From Alphaproteobacteria bacterium (GTDB lineage Bacteria; Pseudomonadota; Alphaproteobacteria; Rhizobiales; Rhizobiaceae): DNA of 64,000 nt. The position numbers and the translations under genes were made by a program. The notes beneath the pieces were generated by a model. The model had not been told where the DNA came from and made no database searches. It saw nothing but the letters and a program-made list of their open reading frames with translations. The stretch lies in assembly GCA_016861165.1 (NCBI GenBank), contig BOKV01000019.1:1-64000 (forward strand), in the 5' to 3' direction. Each line of letters opens with the position of its first letter. Position 1 is the stretch's first letter. Positions 36,477 through 45,434 of this stretch are shown here, piece after piece.

Positions 36477-38468
36477 TTGCTGGGTTCCAAGAGTTCGCAT
36501 GACGCGGTGCCGCGCTGGCGCGTCCGCGCCGGAGTGCTGACGGCGCTGATCGGCCTGCTGACGCTGGCGGGGGCGCTGCTGCCGCAAGCTGCCCAGGCGC
36601 AGACCCGCACGCTGAAGCTTCACTTCATCCACACCGGCGAGAAGGCCGAGATCGCCTACAAGAAGGACGGCCAGTACATTCCGGCCGGCCTTGCCCGCGT
36701 CAACCAGTTCCTGCGCGACTGGCGCCGCAACGAGCCGACCAAGATCGACCCGCAGCTGCTCGACCTCGTCTGGGAGGTCTACCAGCGCTCCGGCTCGCGT
36801 GCCCACATCACCGTCATTTCCGCCTATCGCTCGCCGGCCACCAACTCCATGCTGCGCAAGCGCAGCCGCGGCGTCGCCAAGAACAGCCAGCATACGCTCG
36901 GCAGGGCGATGGATTTCTTCCTCCCCGACGTGCCCCTCTCCAAGCTGCGCTCCATTGGCCTGCAGGTGGGCGCCGGCGGCGTCGGCTACTACCCCTCTTC
37001 CGGCTCGCCTTTCGTCCACATGGACACCGGCAGCGTCCGCCATTGGCCGCGCATGTCGCGCCAGGAACTGGCCAGTCTGTTCCCCGACGGCAAGACCATG
37101 CACATCCCGTCCGACGGCAAGCCGCTGCCGGGCTACGACACCGCCGTGGCCGCCTACAAGTCGCGCAAGGCGAACGGCAGCGTGGTTGTCGCCAGCGCCG
37201 AGACGGTCAAGAAGCCGGGCTTCTGGCAGCGTCTGATGGCGAGCACCCGCCAGGACCAGGAGGACGACGAGGCGGCCAACGTCACGCCGGCGCCGCGCAC
37301 GGTGAAGGCCGTGACCCAGCCCGCCGGCAACCCGGCGCTCGACGATGGCCGGGTGGTTGTCGCCAGGGTGCCGGTGCCCAAGACGGCGCCGGCGAGCGCC
37401 GAGACCGAGGCCGGCGAGGGTGTCGTCATGGAGGTGGCGACGAGCGAGACAACGGCGGAACCCCTGCCGGCCGCCGCCCCGGCCGCCGAACCCGTCGATC
37501 CGCTGCTTGCCGATGGCGCCACCGAGCCGGTGATCAACCTTGCCACGATTCCGGTGCCGACGGCCCGGCCGGACTATCGGTCCGACACGCTGATCGCCGA
37601 CCTGCGCGAGCGGCTTCGCCCCGACGACGGCCCCGGCCGGTCCGCCGCCGGACTGTCGGCCGAGGAGATCGAGCAGCTGCGCCGCACCGCCATGCCGAGC
37701 GAACCGGAACCGGCGCCGGACGAGACGACCCGGCTGGCGCTCGTCGACGAGGAGCCGACGCCGGCAGCGCCGGCGTCGCAACCGGCCACCGCGACGCTGG
37801 CCGCCCTGTCTCCGGACCTTCCCTCGGTGCCACGGCCGCAGCCGCGCATGAGCGTCGCCGATCGGCCGCCAGTGATGACCGTCGCCAGCATCACGCCGAT
37901 GCCGCCGCCCCGCCCAGCGCCGCAGGCGGCGCCGGAGCCGGACCAGCTGCAATCCGTCGCCGCGCCGCAACCGGCATTGCCGCAGGCGGCTCCCCGCACG
38001 CTCGAACTGGCGCTGGCCGCCACCGGCGAGGACGGCAATTCCGCGCGGGAGGCGATCCGCGCGATGATCGAGGCCAACGACCGCTTGCGGGCGGCTAGGG
38101 CCGAGCCCCGGCGCCAGCCGGCAGCGACGCTCGCCAGCGTCGAGCCCGAGGTGGCAACGCGCTCGCTGGCCGGGCGGCCGGCTTCGCGCCGCGGCGCGCC
38201 CGCACCGGCCGCCGTGCCCGTCGTCGCCGACGATGGCGGCGGCTGGACCATCTGGGAGGCGATCGGCGCGCGGCGCATCGCCGACACGCGCCCGCTGCAT
38301 CGCATCGCCGAAATCCGTGCACCGGCCTACGGCATGAACGCCTTGCGCCGGGCGCCCGACAGCGTGCCGCTGGCGGGCTTCGTGCAGACGGCGACATTGC
38401 ACCAGACCGGCACGTTCTCCGGCAGCAGCTTCATCTCGGCCGGTTTCGCCAGCTTCGATACCGACTGA
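36477..38468 (+). CDS. DUF882 (YcbK-like, peptidase M15A fold) protein with long Pro/Ala-rich tail
   Basis: About 663 residues. It has an N-terminal signal peptide (VLTALIGLLTLAGALLPQAAQAQ) and then the DUF882 domain (residues 45-220) with the zinc-ligand pattern SQHTLGRAMDFFLPD and PFVHMDTGSVRHW. The first half resembles exported YcbK-type proteins of the VanY/M15 fold, thought to act on peptidoglycan. The remaining 440 residues are Pro/Ala/Glu-rich, low-complexity, with no domain seen, ending in a conserved-looking FVQTATLHQTGTFSGSSF. The start is a TTG at 36477 or a GTG at 36507; no ATG fits. Upstream lies GGTCC-TAAAT-GGACC. Confidence 0.75.
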   Translation: MLGSKSSHDAVPRWRVRAGVLTALIGLLTLAGALLPQAAQAQTRTLKLHFIHTGEKAEIAYKKDGQYIPAGLARVNQFLRDWRRNEPTKIDPQLLDLVWEVYQRSGSRAHITVISAYRSPATNSMLRKRSRGVAKNSQHTLGRAMDFFLPDVPLSKLRSIGLQVGAGGVGYYPSSGSPFVHMDTGSVRHWPRMSRQELASLFPDGKTMHIPSDGKPLPGYDTAVAAYKSRKANGSVVVASAETVKKPGFWQRLMASTRQDQEDDEAANVTPAPRTVKAVTQPAGNPALDDGRVVVARVPVPKTAPASAETEAGEGVVMEVATSETTAEPLPAAAPAAEPVDPLLADGATEPVINLATIPVPTARPDYRSDTLIADLRERLRPDDGPGRSAAGLSAEEIEQLRRTAMPSEPEPAPDETTRLALVDEEPTPAAPASQPATATLAALSPDLPSVPRPQPRMSVADRPPVMTVASITPMPPPRPAPQAAPEPDQLQSVAAPQPALPQAAPRTLELALAATGEDGNSAREAIRAMIEANDRLRAARAEPRRQPAATLASVEPEVATRSLAGRPASRRGAPAPAAVPVVADDGGGWTIWEAIGARRIADTRPLHRIAEIRAPAYGMNALRRAPDSVPLAGFVQTATLHQTGTFSGSSFISAGFASFDTD

Positions 38469-38486
38469 CCCGGCCGCGCGGGCGGC

Positions 38487-38759
38487 TCAGCCTTCCCGTC
38501 CGCCCGGGAACTCGGGCAGCATGCCCAGCGCCTGCAGATAGAGGTCGCGCACCGCGTCCTGCTCCTGGCGCTCGGCGAGGTCCTGCCTGCGCAGCCGGAT
38601 GACCTGGCGCAGCACCTTGGTGTCGAAGCCGTTGGCCTTGGCCTCGGCGAACACCTCGCGGATATCGTCGGCGATCGCCTTCTTTTCCTCCTCGAGCCGT
38701 TCGACCCGTTCGACGATCGAGCGAAGCTGGTCGCGGGCGAAGCTGACGGTGTCCGACAT
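38487..38759 (-). CDS. gapR: GapR-like nucleoid-associated protein (DUF2312)
   Basis: 90 residues, nearly all helical: RDQLRSIVERVERLEEEKKAIADDIREVFAEAKANGFDTKVLRQVIRLR (residues 9-57) is the DUF2312/GapR core. GapR binds overtwisted AT-rich DNA ahead of forks and polymerases and stimulates topoisomerases in Alphaproteobacteria. The length is complete. It faces the DUF882 gene across 18 bp. Confidence 0.9.
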   Translation of the reverse strand: MSDTVSFARDQLRSIVERVERLEEEKKAIADDIREVFAEAKANGFDTKVLRQVIRLRRQDLAERQEQDAVRDLYLQALGMLPEFPGGREG

Positions 38760-38804
38760 CGGTTTCTCCGGTTGGGCGTGATGCGATTGGCAGGAGGGGC
38801 AGCG

Positions 38805-39101
38805 TCAGTGGGCCGGCCGGTTGCGGGTGAAGGCCGCCTGCTGTTCGCTGCTGGCTTCGGTCTGATGGCGCGAGCGCCACTCCTCATAGGGCATGCCGTA
38901 GACGATCTCGCGCGCCCGCGGCTTGTCGAGCGCGATGCCGCGTTCGGCCGCCGCCTCCTGGTACCAGTTGGCCAGGCAGTTGCGGCAGAAGCCGGCGAGG
39001 TTCATCAGGTCGATGTTCTGCACGTCGGTGCGCTGGCGCAGATGCGACACCAGCCGGCGGAACACCTGCGCCTCCAGTTCGATGCGGGTCTGCTCGTCCA
39101 T
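38805..39101 (-). CDS. DUF1244 protein
   Basis: 98 residues with the DUF1244 signature RRLVSHLRQRTDVQNIDLMNLAGFCRNCLANWY and IVYGMPYEEW. Cys residues in GFCRNCLA are conserved in the family. Function is unknown. It sits 45 bp upstream of gapR on the same strand and is probably cotranscribed. Confidence 0.87.
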   Translation of the reverse strand: MDEQTRIELEAQVFRRLVSHLRQRTDVQNIDLMNLAGFCRNCLANWYQEAAAERGIALDKPRAREIVYGMPYEEWRSRHQTEASSEQQAAFTRNRPAH

Positions 39102-39131
39102 GGCTTCTCTCCCGATTCGGGTCCGTCTTGC

Positions 39132-39174
39132 CGCGTCATCCTGTCCGCCTTGCGTTGCCGCTCGGCGGGATCAA
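39132..39174 (-). repeat. Dispersed 42-bp imperfect palindrome, copy 1
   Basis: Read on the minus strand it contains ATCCCGCCGAGCGG and GGCGGACAGGATGACGC, identical in all three copies found (others at 54875-54916 plus strand and 63335-63376 minus strand). The outer arms can pair as a stem with a small bulge. It lies between the DUF1244 start and the amidohydrolase stop. Confidence 0.75.
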
Positions 39175-39177
39175 GCG

Positions 39178-39987
39178 CTAGCCTTCTTGCGCCAGGTCGT
39201 CGACCGGACCCGTCCGCGAACCGAAATGGCGCACCGCGTGGATTTCCGCAAGGCCGTTGAGGCGCGCCAGGATCGGCGCCAGCAGGTCGACCCATCGCGC
39301 CACACCGGGCTCGTCGCCGATCAGGTCCTGGCGGATCTCGATCAGCGCATGGGCGAGGCCGCGCCGGGTGCAATGGCGGTACATGGTGTCGTTGCGGAGC
39401 GCGCCGTCATAGGGCTCGTTGTCGCCGACGGTGAGGCCGCCGACCGCCTCCAGTTCGCCGATCAGCGGCTTGGCGAAACGCGGATCGGCATCCCACAGTA
39501 CCGCGACCTGCCAGTCGCGCTTCCTGCCTTGCCAGGTGTCGGTGAAGCTGTGCACCGAGAAGATGGCGGGCACGACGCCGGCCGCCAGCGCGCGGTCGAT
39601 CAGGTCGTCGATCGCATCGTGGTAGGGCCGGTGGAAGGCGCCGATCCGGTAGGCGGTCTCCCCGGCGCTGATCGGGTGGTTGCCGGGGATCACCGTCCCG
39701 TCCGACAGGCGCATGACCAGGGTCGGATCGTCCTCGCCGCGGTTCGGATCGATCAGCAGGCGCGAATAGGTGGTCAGCACGGCCGGCACGCCCAGCCGCC
39801 CGGCGAGCCCCAGCGTCACCGCCCGCGCGCCGATGTCGTAGGCGATGTGGCGGCCGAATTCCGCCGGCGCCAGCCCGAGCCTGCCATAGGGCGTCGGCAG
39901 TTCGGCGCGGGCGTGATCGCACAGGAGGACGAGCCCCCTCGAAAGGTCGCCGTCGATCGTTTCGACCGGGTTGAACGCTTCGTCCAT
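39178..39987 (-). CDS. N-formylglutamate amidohydrolase family
   Basis: 269 residues. It should hydrolyse N-formylglutamate (last step of one histidine degradation route) or a similar N-acyl substrate. Conserved LVLLCDHARAELP, GRHIAYDIGA, LIDPNRGEDDP, FSVHSFTDTWQGRKRDW and the C-terminal ALIEIRQDLIGD follow the family. The ATG at 39987 follows AGGACGACA. No hut genes are nearby. The divergent EamA gene starts 125 bp away. Confidence 0.87.
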   Translation of the reverse strand: MDEAFNPVETIDGDLSRGLVLLCDHARAELPTPYGRLGLAPAEFGRHIAYDIGARAVTLGLAGRLGVPAVLTTYSRLLIDPNRGEDDPTLVMRLSDGTVIPGNHPISAGETAYRIGAFHRPYHDAIDDLIDRALAAGVVPAIFSVHSFTDTWQGRKRDWQVAVLWDADPRFAKPLIGELEAVGGLTVGDNEPYDGALRNDTMYRHCTRRGLAHALIEIRQDLIGDEPGVARWVDLLAPILARLNGLAEIHAVRHFGSRTGPVDDLAQEG

Positions 39988-40112
39988 TGTCGTCCTGGAA
40001 GCCGCCGCCGCCAAAGCCGGCAGGCTCTTGTCACAACGGCACAAAAGGATCAATGGTCGCCGGCGTTTTTGTCGGCCGGGCGGCGCCCGCCGGCGCCGGG
40101 ACCGTTGCCACC

Positions 40113-41006
40113 ATGACCACCCAGTCGGCCCTCGCCAAGGGCCAGATCGCCTTTGCCGTCGCCTTCGCCCTGCTGATCGTCGGCGCAGTCGCCATGGGCG
40201 CCTCGCCGATCTTCGTGCGCCATGCCGAGGTCGGGCCGTTCGCCAGCGCCTTCTGGCGCGCCGCGCTCGCGCTACCGGTGCTGTGGCTGTGGACGGCGGT
40301 CGAAGCGCGCGCCGCCCCTGCCGCCCCGGCGCCGCGGTTTCCCGCCGCCGTCGTCCTGTCGGGGCTGTTCTTCGCCGGCGACCTCGTCTTCTGGCATCTG
40401 GCCATCCTCAATACGACGATGGCCAATGCCACGCTGATGGCCTGCCTCGCCCCGGTCTGGGTGCTGATCCTGTCGGGCGTGTTCATCGGCGAGCCGGTGG
40501 ACCGGCGGTCATTCGCCGGCCTCGCCATCTGTCTCGCCGGCGCGGCGCTGCTGATCGGCTCGAGCTACCGCGTCGACCCCACGCGGCTGATTGGCGATTT
40601 CTACGGGCTGGTCACTTCGGTGTTCTTCGGCCTCTACTTCCTCGCCGTGCGCGTGGCGCGGCGCCGCCTGGGCGGCGGCCGGCTCACACTGTCGTCGACC
40701 ATCGTCACCGCCGCCATCTTGTTCGTCGTCGCGCTCATTTCCGGCAACGACCTCATGCCGACCACCGCATCGGGCTATGCCTCGCTTGCGGCACTCGGCA
40801 TCGTCAGCCAGGCCGGCGGCCAGGGCATGCTCGCCGTGGCGCTCGGCGCGCTGTCGGCGGCCTTCTCCTCGCTGGTGATCTTCATCGAGGCGGTCGCCGC
40901 CGCGCTGTTCGGCTGGGTGCTGTTCGGCGAGGCGATGGGGCCGATGCAGATGGCCGGCGCGGCGCTGATCCTGACCGGCATCTGGGTGGCGCGCCCGCGC
41001 CAGTGA
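40113..41006 (+). CDS. EamA/DMT-family transporter
   Basis: 297 residues, ten helices in two EamA repeats. FVRHAEVGPFASAFWRAALALPVLW and NTTMANATLMACLAPVWVLILSGVFIGEPVDRRS mark the first repeat; SLVIFIEAVAAALFGWVLFGEAM the second. The substrate is unknown. An alternative ATG at 40053 with AAAGGA close upstream would add 20 residues. Confidence 0.83.
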   Translation: MTTQSALAKGQIAFAVAFALLIVGAVAMGASPIFVRHAEVGPFASAFWRAALALPVLWLWTAVEARAAPAAPAPRFPAAVVLSGLFFAGDLVFWHLAILNTTMANATLMACLAPVWVLILSGVFIGEPVDRRSFAGLAICLAGAALLIGSSYRVDPTRLIGDFYGLVTSVFFGLYFLAVRVARRRLGGGRLTLSSTIVTAAILFVVALISGNDLMPTTASGYASLAALGIVSQAGGQGMLAVALGALSAAFSSLVIFIEAVAAALFGWVLFGEAMGPMQMAGAALILTGIWVARPRQ

Positions 41007-41081
41007 GCCCGCCGCGAGGCCCCGACGCAGCCGCCGCGGCGGCGTTGACAGGGAGGATGGCCTGCTTCACAAGAAGGCAAA

Positions 41082-41585
41082 ATGATCTCGGCAATCGAAC
41101 CGGACCGCGCAGTGCCAGTCGAACCCGCATGGTGCCTCGCGACGACGGTGGTCGCGCGGCGGCGGGCGCTGTTTTTCGCCGTCGCGCTGACCGCGCTTGC
41201 CGCCGCCGTCGACGCCGCCCACGCCGATTTCCGCCTCTGCAACGACACCAAGAGCCTGATCGGCGTCGCCCTCGGCTATCGCGACAACGGCCAGTGGGTG
41301 ACGGAGGGCTGGTGGCAGGTGCCGGGCGAAACCTGCGCCTCGCTGATCGAGGGCGACCTCAATTCGCGCTACTACTACCTCTATGCCGAGGACGCCGACC
41401 GCGGCGGCCAGTGGCGCGGCGATGTCTTCATGTGCACCTCCGACCGCAAGTTCCGCATTGACGGGGTCGAGGAGTGCTTCGCCCGCGGCCACCAGAAGAC
41501 CGGCTTTTTCGAGGTCGACACTGGCAACAAGGAAAGCTGGATGGTACGCCTCACCGAGTCGGGCCAGACGGGCAGCTCACAGTAA
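41082..41585 (+). CDS. DUF1036 exported protein
   Basis: 167 residues. After an N-terminal signal segment (ALFFAVALTALAAAVDAAHA) comes the DUF1036 domain: DFRLCNDTKSLIGVALGYRDNGQWVTEGWWQVPGETC (residues 49-85) and EDADRGGQWRGDVFMCTSDRKF. Four cysteines suggest disulfides in the periplasm. It lies 16 bp before pyk and the two are probably one operon, the common arrangement in Rhizobiales. Confidence 0.87.
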   Translation: MISAIEPDRAVPVEPAWCLATTVVARRRALFFAVALTALAAAVDAAHADFRLCNDTKSLIGVALGYRDNGQWVTEGWWQVPGETCASLIEGDLNSRYYYLYAEDADRGGQWRGDVFMCTSDRKFRIDGVEECFARGHQKTGFFEVDTGNKESWMVRLTESGQTGSSQ

Positions 41586-41601
41586 CGGGAACCTCCAGCC
41601 G

Positions 41602-43038
41602 ATGCGCCGCAACCGCCGCGTGAAGATTCTCGCCACCCTGGGGCCTGCCTCGGACAAGAAGGAGACCATCGCCGAGCTGTTTCGGGCCGGTGCCGACCTG
41701 TTCCGCATCAACATGAGCCATTCCGACCATGCCATGCTGGGCAGCCTGGTCGCGCAGATCCGCGCGATCGAGCGCGAGACCGGCCGCCCGATCGGCATCG
41801 TCGTCGACCTGCAGGGCCCCAAGCATCGCATCGGCACGTTCACCGAGGGCCGCATCGAGGTGAAGCCTGGCGACCGCATCACCTTCGACAGCGACCCCGC
41901 TCCCGGCACGCGCCAGCGCGTGCGGCTGCCCCACCCCGAGATCCTGCGGGCGCTGAAGCCCGGCCACCGCATCCTTATCGATGACGGCCGCGTCCGGCTC
42001 AAGGCGCGCAAATGCTCGCCGGAAGCGGTGCAGGCCGAGGTCGTCGTCGGCAGCGTGCTCTCCGACCGCAAGGGCCTCAGCCTGCCCGATACCGAGATTT
42101 CGGTCAGCGCCATGACCGACAAGGACCGGCGCGACCTCGAGGCGGCCATCGCCAACGAGGTCGACTGGGTGGCGCTGTCATTCGTCCAGCGCCCCGATGA
42201 CCTGGCCGAGGTGCGCAAGATCGCCCGCGGTCGCGTCGGCGTCATGGCCAAGATCGAGAAGCCGCAGGCGGTCGAGCGACTGGCCGAGATCATCGATCTC
42301 GCCGACGCCATCATGATCGCCCGCGGCGATCTCGGCGTCGAGATGCCGCTCGAAGCGGTGCCCGGCATCCAGAAGCAGATCACCCGCGCCTGCCGGCGCA
42401 CCGGCAAGCCGGTGGTGGTCGCCACGCAGATGCTGGAATCGATGATCGCCGCGCCGATCCCGACGCGCGCCGAGGTCTCCGACGTGGCCACCGCCGTCTA
42501 CGAGGGCGCCGACGCGATCATGCTGTCGGCCGAATCGGCCGCCGGCAAGTTTCCGATCGAGGCGGTTGCGACCATGAACTCGATCGCCGAGCATGTCGAG
42601 CGCGACCCCAACTATCGCGGCATCATCACCGCCCAGCGCCCCGAGCCGGAGCCGACCGGAGCCGACGCCATCTCGCTCGCCGCCCGCCAGATCGCCGAGA
42701 CGCTCAATCTGGCGGCGATCATCTGCTACACGGCGTCGGGGGCGACCGGCCTGCGCGCCGCCCGCGAGCGGCCGGCCAAGCCGATCATCGCGCTGTCGCC
42801 AGTCGACCGCACTGCCCGGCGCCTCGCCCTCGTCTGGGGCCTGCACTGCGTCGTCACCGAGGATGCGCGCGACCTCGACGACATGGTCGACCGCGCCTGC
42901 CGCATAGCAGTCGACGAGGATTTCGCCGGGCCGGGCGACCGCGTCATCATCTCGGCCGGCGTGCCGTTGCGCACGCCGGGCTCGACCAACATGCTGCGCA
43001 TCGCCTACGTCGCCAGCGACGGCCGCTCCGGCATCTGA
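41602..43038 (+). CDS. pyk: Pyruvate kinase
   Basis: 478 residues, complete. It converts PEP and ADP to pyruvate and ATP, the last step of glycolysis. Present are RRVKILATLGPAS, LFRINMSHSDH, VDLQGPKHRIG, the catalytic Lys in VMAKIEKPQAVE and the signature IMIARGDLGVEMP with the metal-binding Glu/Asp. The C-terminal allosteric domain is present (residues 345-478). The ATG at 41602 is the family start. Its end overlaps the convergent hydrolase by 34 bp. Confidence 0.96.
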   Translation: MRRNRRVKILATLGPASDKKETIAELFRAGADLFRINMSHSDHAMLGSLVAQIRAIERETGRPIGIVVDLQGPKHRIGTFTEGRIEVKPGDRITFDSDPAPGTRQRVRLPHPEILRALKPGHRILIDDGRVRLKARKCSPEAVQAEVVVGSVLSDRKGLSLPDTEISVSAMTDKDRRDLEAAIANEVDWVALSFVQRPDDLAEVRKIARGRVGVMAKIEKPQAVERLAEIIDLADAIMIARGDLGVEMPLEAVPGIQKQITRACRRTGKPVVVATQMLESMIAAPIPTRAEVSDVATAVYEGADAIMLSAESAAGKFPIEAVATMNSIAEHVERDPNYRGIITAQRPEPEPTGADAISLAARQIAETLNLAAIICYTASGATGLRAARERPAKPIIALSPVDRTARRLALVWGLHCVVTEDARDLDDMVDRACRIAVDEDFAGPGDRVIISAGVPLRTPGSTNMLRIAYVASDGRSGI

Positions 43039-44000
43039 GCCGGCGGTGCGATCCGGCCATTGAGCCGCTCGATCTCGGCGACGATCGCCTCGGTGTGGCT
43101 GTAGGTCGGCATGTGCCCGGCCTGCCTGAGCCATACCAGCCGCGCCCCGGCGATATCGCCGGCCAGGCGCACGGCATGGCGTTCAGGCGGCACGACGGCG
43201 TCGCTGTCACCGGTGATGATCACGGTGGGCACGGCGATGGCGCCATAGCGCGGCGACAGCCGGCGGACATGGCCGTGCAGCTGGCAGAGATCGGCCGCGT
43301 TGTGCCGGAAGGCCGCCGGCCGCAGCACCAGGCGCGTCGCCGAGCGGCGGGCATAGTCGCCGGGCGGCCGGTCCGGCGCGAACACCGCCCGCACGGCGCT
43401 CGCATATCTGAGATGGCCAAAGGGAATGGCGACAAGATGTGCGAACAGCCGGCCGGTCATGGGCCGGCTGGCGAGCCGGTTGTACCAGCTGATGCGCGCG
43501 CCCGGCCAGGGGTGGCTCGCCGGTGCGATGAGGACCAGCCCGGCCGTCCTGGCCGGATGGTCGACGGCGAAGGCGGCGGCCACGGCGCCGCCCAGCGAAT
43601 GGCCGACGATGACCGCCCGTTCGATGCCCAGTTGTTCCATCAGTCCGGCAACCTGGCCCGCCTGCGCGTCGGGCGCCGCGTCGCCATGCGCCCGCTGCGA
43701 ATAGCCGGCGCCGGGCCGGTCGAGAAAGACCATGCGGGCACGGCCGGCGAGGCATTGGCCGAAGGCGCCGAAGAGGTCGCGCGCGTTGCCGGCCGCCCCG
43801 TGCAGGAACACCATCGGCGCCAGATCGGCGCCGGGCCCGTCGGCGACGTCAATGTAGTGCAGCCGCCTTCCGCCGACCTCGGCGAAGGCGCCGACCGGCG
43901 GAAAGCGCGCCTCGATGCGGCGCGTCAGCAGCCTGGTCGTCGGCAGGAGCACGAGCGCCAGCGTGGCGAGCGCGCCGACCATCGCGCCGAGCCAGCCCAT
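43005..44000 (-). CDS. Alpha/beta hydrolase
   Basis: 331 residues. An N-terminal membrane anchor (MGWLGAMVGALATLALVLLP) precedes a canonical alpha/beta hydrolase: oxyanion HGAAGN, nucleophile elbow VIVGHSLGGAVA, acid in ITGDSDAVVPPERH and His in RQAGHMPTYSH. The substrate is unknown. It is 7 bp downstream of the TPR gene on the same strand and converges on pyk with overlapping ends. Confidence 0.85.
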   Translation of the reverse strand: MGWLGAMVGALATLALVLLPTTRLLTRRIEARFPPVGAFAEVGGRRLHYIDVADGPGADLAPMVFLHGAAGNARDLFGAFGQCLAGRARMVFLDRPGAGYSQRAHGDAAPDAQAGQVAGLMEQLGIERAVIVGHSLGGAVAAAFAVDHPARTAGLVLIAPASHPWPGARISWYNRLASRPMTGRLFAHLVAIPFGHLRYASAVRAVFAPDRPPGDYARRSATRLVLRPAAFRHNAADLCQLHGHVRRLSPRYGAIAVPTVIITGDSDAVVPPERHAVRLAGDIAGARLVWLRQAGHMPTYSHTEAIVAEIERLNGRIAPPAQMPERPSLAT

Positions 44001-44007
44001 GGCGGCG

Positions 44008-44583
44008 TCAGCTCGCCCGGCCGGCGAGCTTCTCCTCCAGATCGACCACCGCCTTCTGCGCGTCCCGGTTGGCCGGATAGATCTCCAGCACCTTGTACCA
44101 GGCCTCCAGCGCCTTGCGCTCAGCGCCGGTGCGCGCAAGGATGACGCCGAGGCCGGACAGGGCGCCGAAATGGCGCGGCTCGATCTGCAGCGTACGCTCG
44201 ATGTCGCTGATCGACCGGCCGTAGTCGGACATGACGAAATAGAGCGTGGCGCGCCGGTTCCAGCCCTCGGCATAGTCGGGGGCGAGCACCGTCACCTGCG
44301 TCAGCAGGTCCTCGGCGAGCGGGTGCTTCTTGTCCTGCATCGCCTTGTTGGCCCGCTCCATCAGCAGGTTGATGGTGGCCGATCCCGAATCGGTCCAGTG
44401 CGCCCAGATCTGGCGGGCGATGCGGTTGGCGGCGGCCGGCCGCGGCTGGTGGCGCAGGTCGTCGAAGAGTTGGTCGAGCGCCGCCGGCTGGGGTGGTGCC
44501 TCGGCGTCGGCCGGCTGGGCATGGCCCGGCAATGCCGGGCTGGCGATTACTGCCGCAGCGAGGAGAAGGGCGATCAGCCGCAT
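44008..44583 (-). CDS. Periplasmic TPR-repeat protein
   Basis: 191 residues with a signal peptide (LIALLLAAAVIASPALPGHAQ) and about three tetratricopeptide repeats between residues 75 and 180 (ERANKAMQDKKHPLAEDLLTQVTVLAPDYAEGWNRRATLY...; positions 78-119). It is probably an export-side scaffold. The ATG at 44583 is chosen over a TTG three codons upstream. It sits between rpmJ and the alpha/beta hydrolase, all leftward. Confidence 0.82.
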   Translation of the reverse strand: MRLIALLLAAAVIASPALPGHAQPADAEAPPQPAALDQLFDDLRHQPRPAAANRIARQIWAHWTDSGSATINLLMERANKAMQDKKHPLAEDLLTQVTVLAPDYAEGWNRRATLYFVMSDYGRSISDIERTLQIEPRHFGALSGLGVILARTGAERKALEAWYKVLEIYPANRDAQKAVVDLEEKLAGRAS

Positions 44584-44653
44584 GCCGCCCAATCTATCGG
44601 GGAGGCCGGCGGGGTCAAACGCAAAATTGCGTGAAAGTGGCGCGCTGCGGCGC

Positions 44654-44779
44654 TCAGCCCTGGCGGGCCTTGTAGCGCGGATTGGTCTTGTTGATGATGT
44701 AGACGCGGCCGCGCCGCCGCACCAGGCGGTTGGCGCGATGGCGTCCCTTCAGCGACTTGAGCGAGTTCTTGATCTTCAT
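44654..44779 (-). CDS. rpmJ: 50S ribosomal protein L36 (zinc-free type)
   Basis: 41 residues ([20 protein letters not shown]...). The basic sequence and the end [15 protein letters not shown] match the L36 paralogue of Alphaproteobacteria. It has no cysteines, so it is the C-minus form that does not bind zinc. It is a structural protein of the large subunit near the GTPase centre. It lies 70 bp upstream of the TPR gene. Confidence 0.93.
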   Translation of the reverse strand: MKIKNSLKSLKGRHRANRLVRRRGRVYIINKTNPRYKARQG

Positions 44780-45025
44780 GGCACCAACCGGGAAATGCGT
44801 CTGAGCCGGCCGCCGCGGCCATCGCCACAGGGGCGCCGCTCGCGCCTTCGAAAAGCTGGCGGGGCTAATACAGGATGGGCCCCGGCCCGTCAAGAAAGCC
44901 CCGTCAATCGAAGACCGGCAAGCAGGAAGCAAGGGCGCGCCGCAGTCCGCCGACGTTGCGCCACCGGCCGGCAGGGTCGGCGCAAGGTCGCGCCGGTATG
45001 CTGCCAACGCCAAGTCGGGGGATGC

Positions 45026-45289
45026 ATGCCGGCCTATCTCATCGCCTATGACGTGAGCAGCGAGACCGCACGCCAGGACCTCGTGCGCGAGATCAGGTCC
45101 TGGCCGTGGGTCAAGCTGGCCGAGACGGCCTACGCGGTCGACACGCCGGACACGCCGCAGACGGTCTACAAGCAGCTCGCCCGCTTCCTCGGCCGCGACG
45201 ATGTCGTCTATGTCGTCCGCTTGCGCCAGCCCTTCGCCGGCTATGGCCCCGACACGGTCAATGACTGGCTGCAGCAGCGCCTGCGCTGA
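45026..45289 (+). CDS. Orphan Cas2-like (VapD/SinR-type) protein
   Basis: 87 residues with a beta-alpha-beta-beta-alpha-beta pattern: [60 protein letters not shown]. The YDV first strand and overall size are those of the Cas2/VapD ferredoxin-like fold, but there is no CRISPR array and no other cas gene in the window. Stand-alone relatives occur in Rhizobiales with unknown roles. A toxin-like mRNA nuclease or a regulatory dimer are possibilities. Confidence 0.6.
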   Translation: MPAYLIAYDVSSETARQDLVREIRSWPWVKLAETAYAVDTPDTPQTVYKQLARFLGRDDVVYVVRLRQPFAGYGPDTVNDWLQQRLR

Positions 45290-45434
45290 CCAGTCCCCGG
45301 CCGGACATCTTGCCGCGCACGCCATCGGCCGTCGCAATCGCGCCAACACACCGCGCCAGGCTGATCTAGAGCGATGACACCGGCATGCGGCGGTCCGGCT
45401 TCACCGTCGCGTGCGCATCAAGGGGATGGCGGCG

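Noticed and set aside
36387..38402. 671-codon minus-strand open frame
   Set aside because: Shadow of the DUF882 gene, Arg/Gly-rich, no recognisable motif.
45026..45289. CRISPR-Cas locus suggested by the Cas2-like protein
   Set aside because: No repeat array, leader, cas1 or effector gene anywhere in the window.
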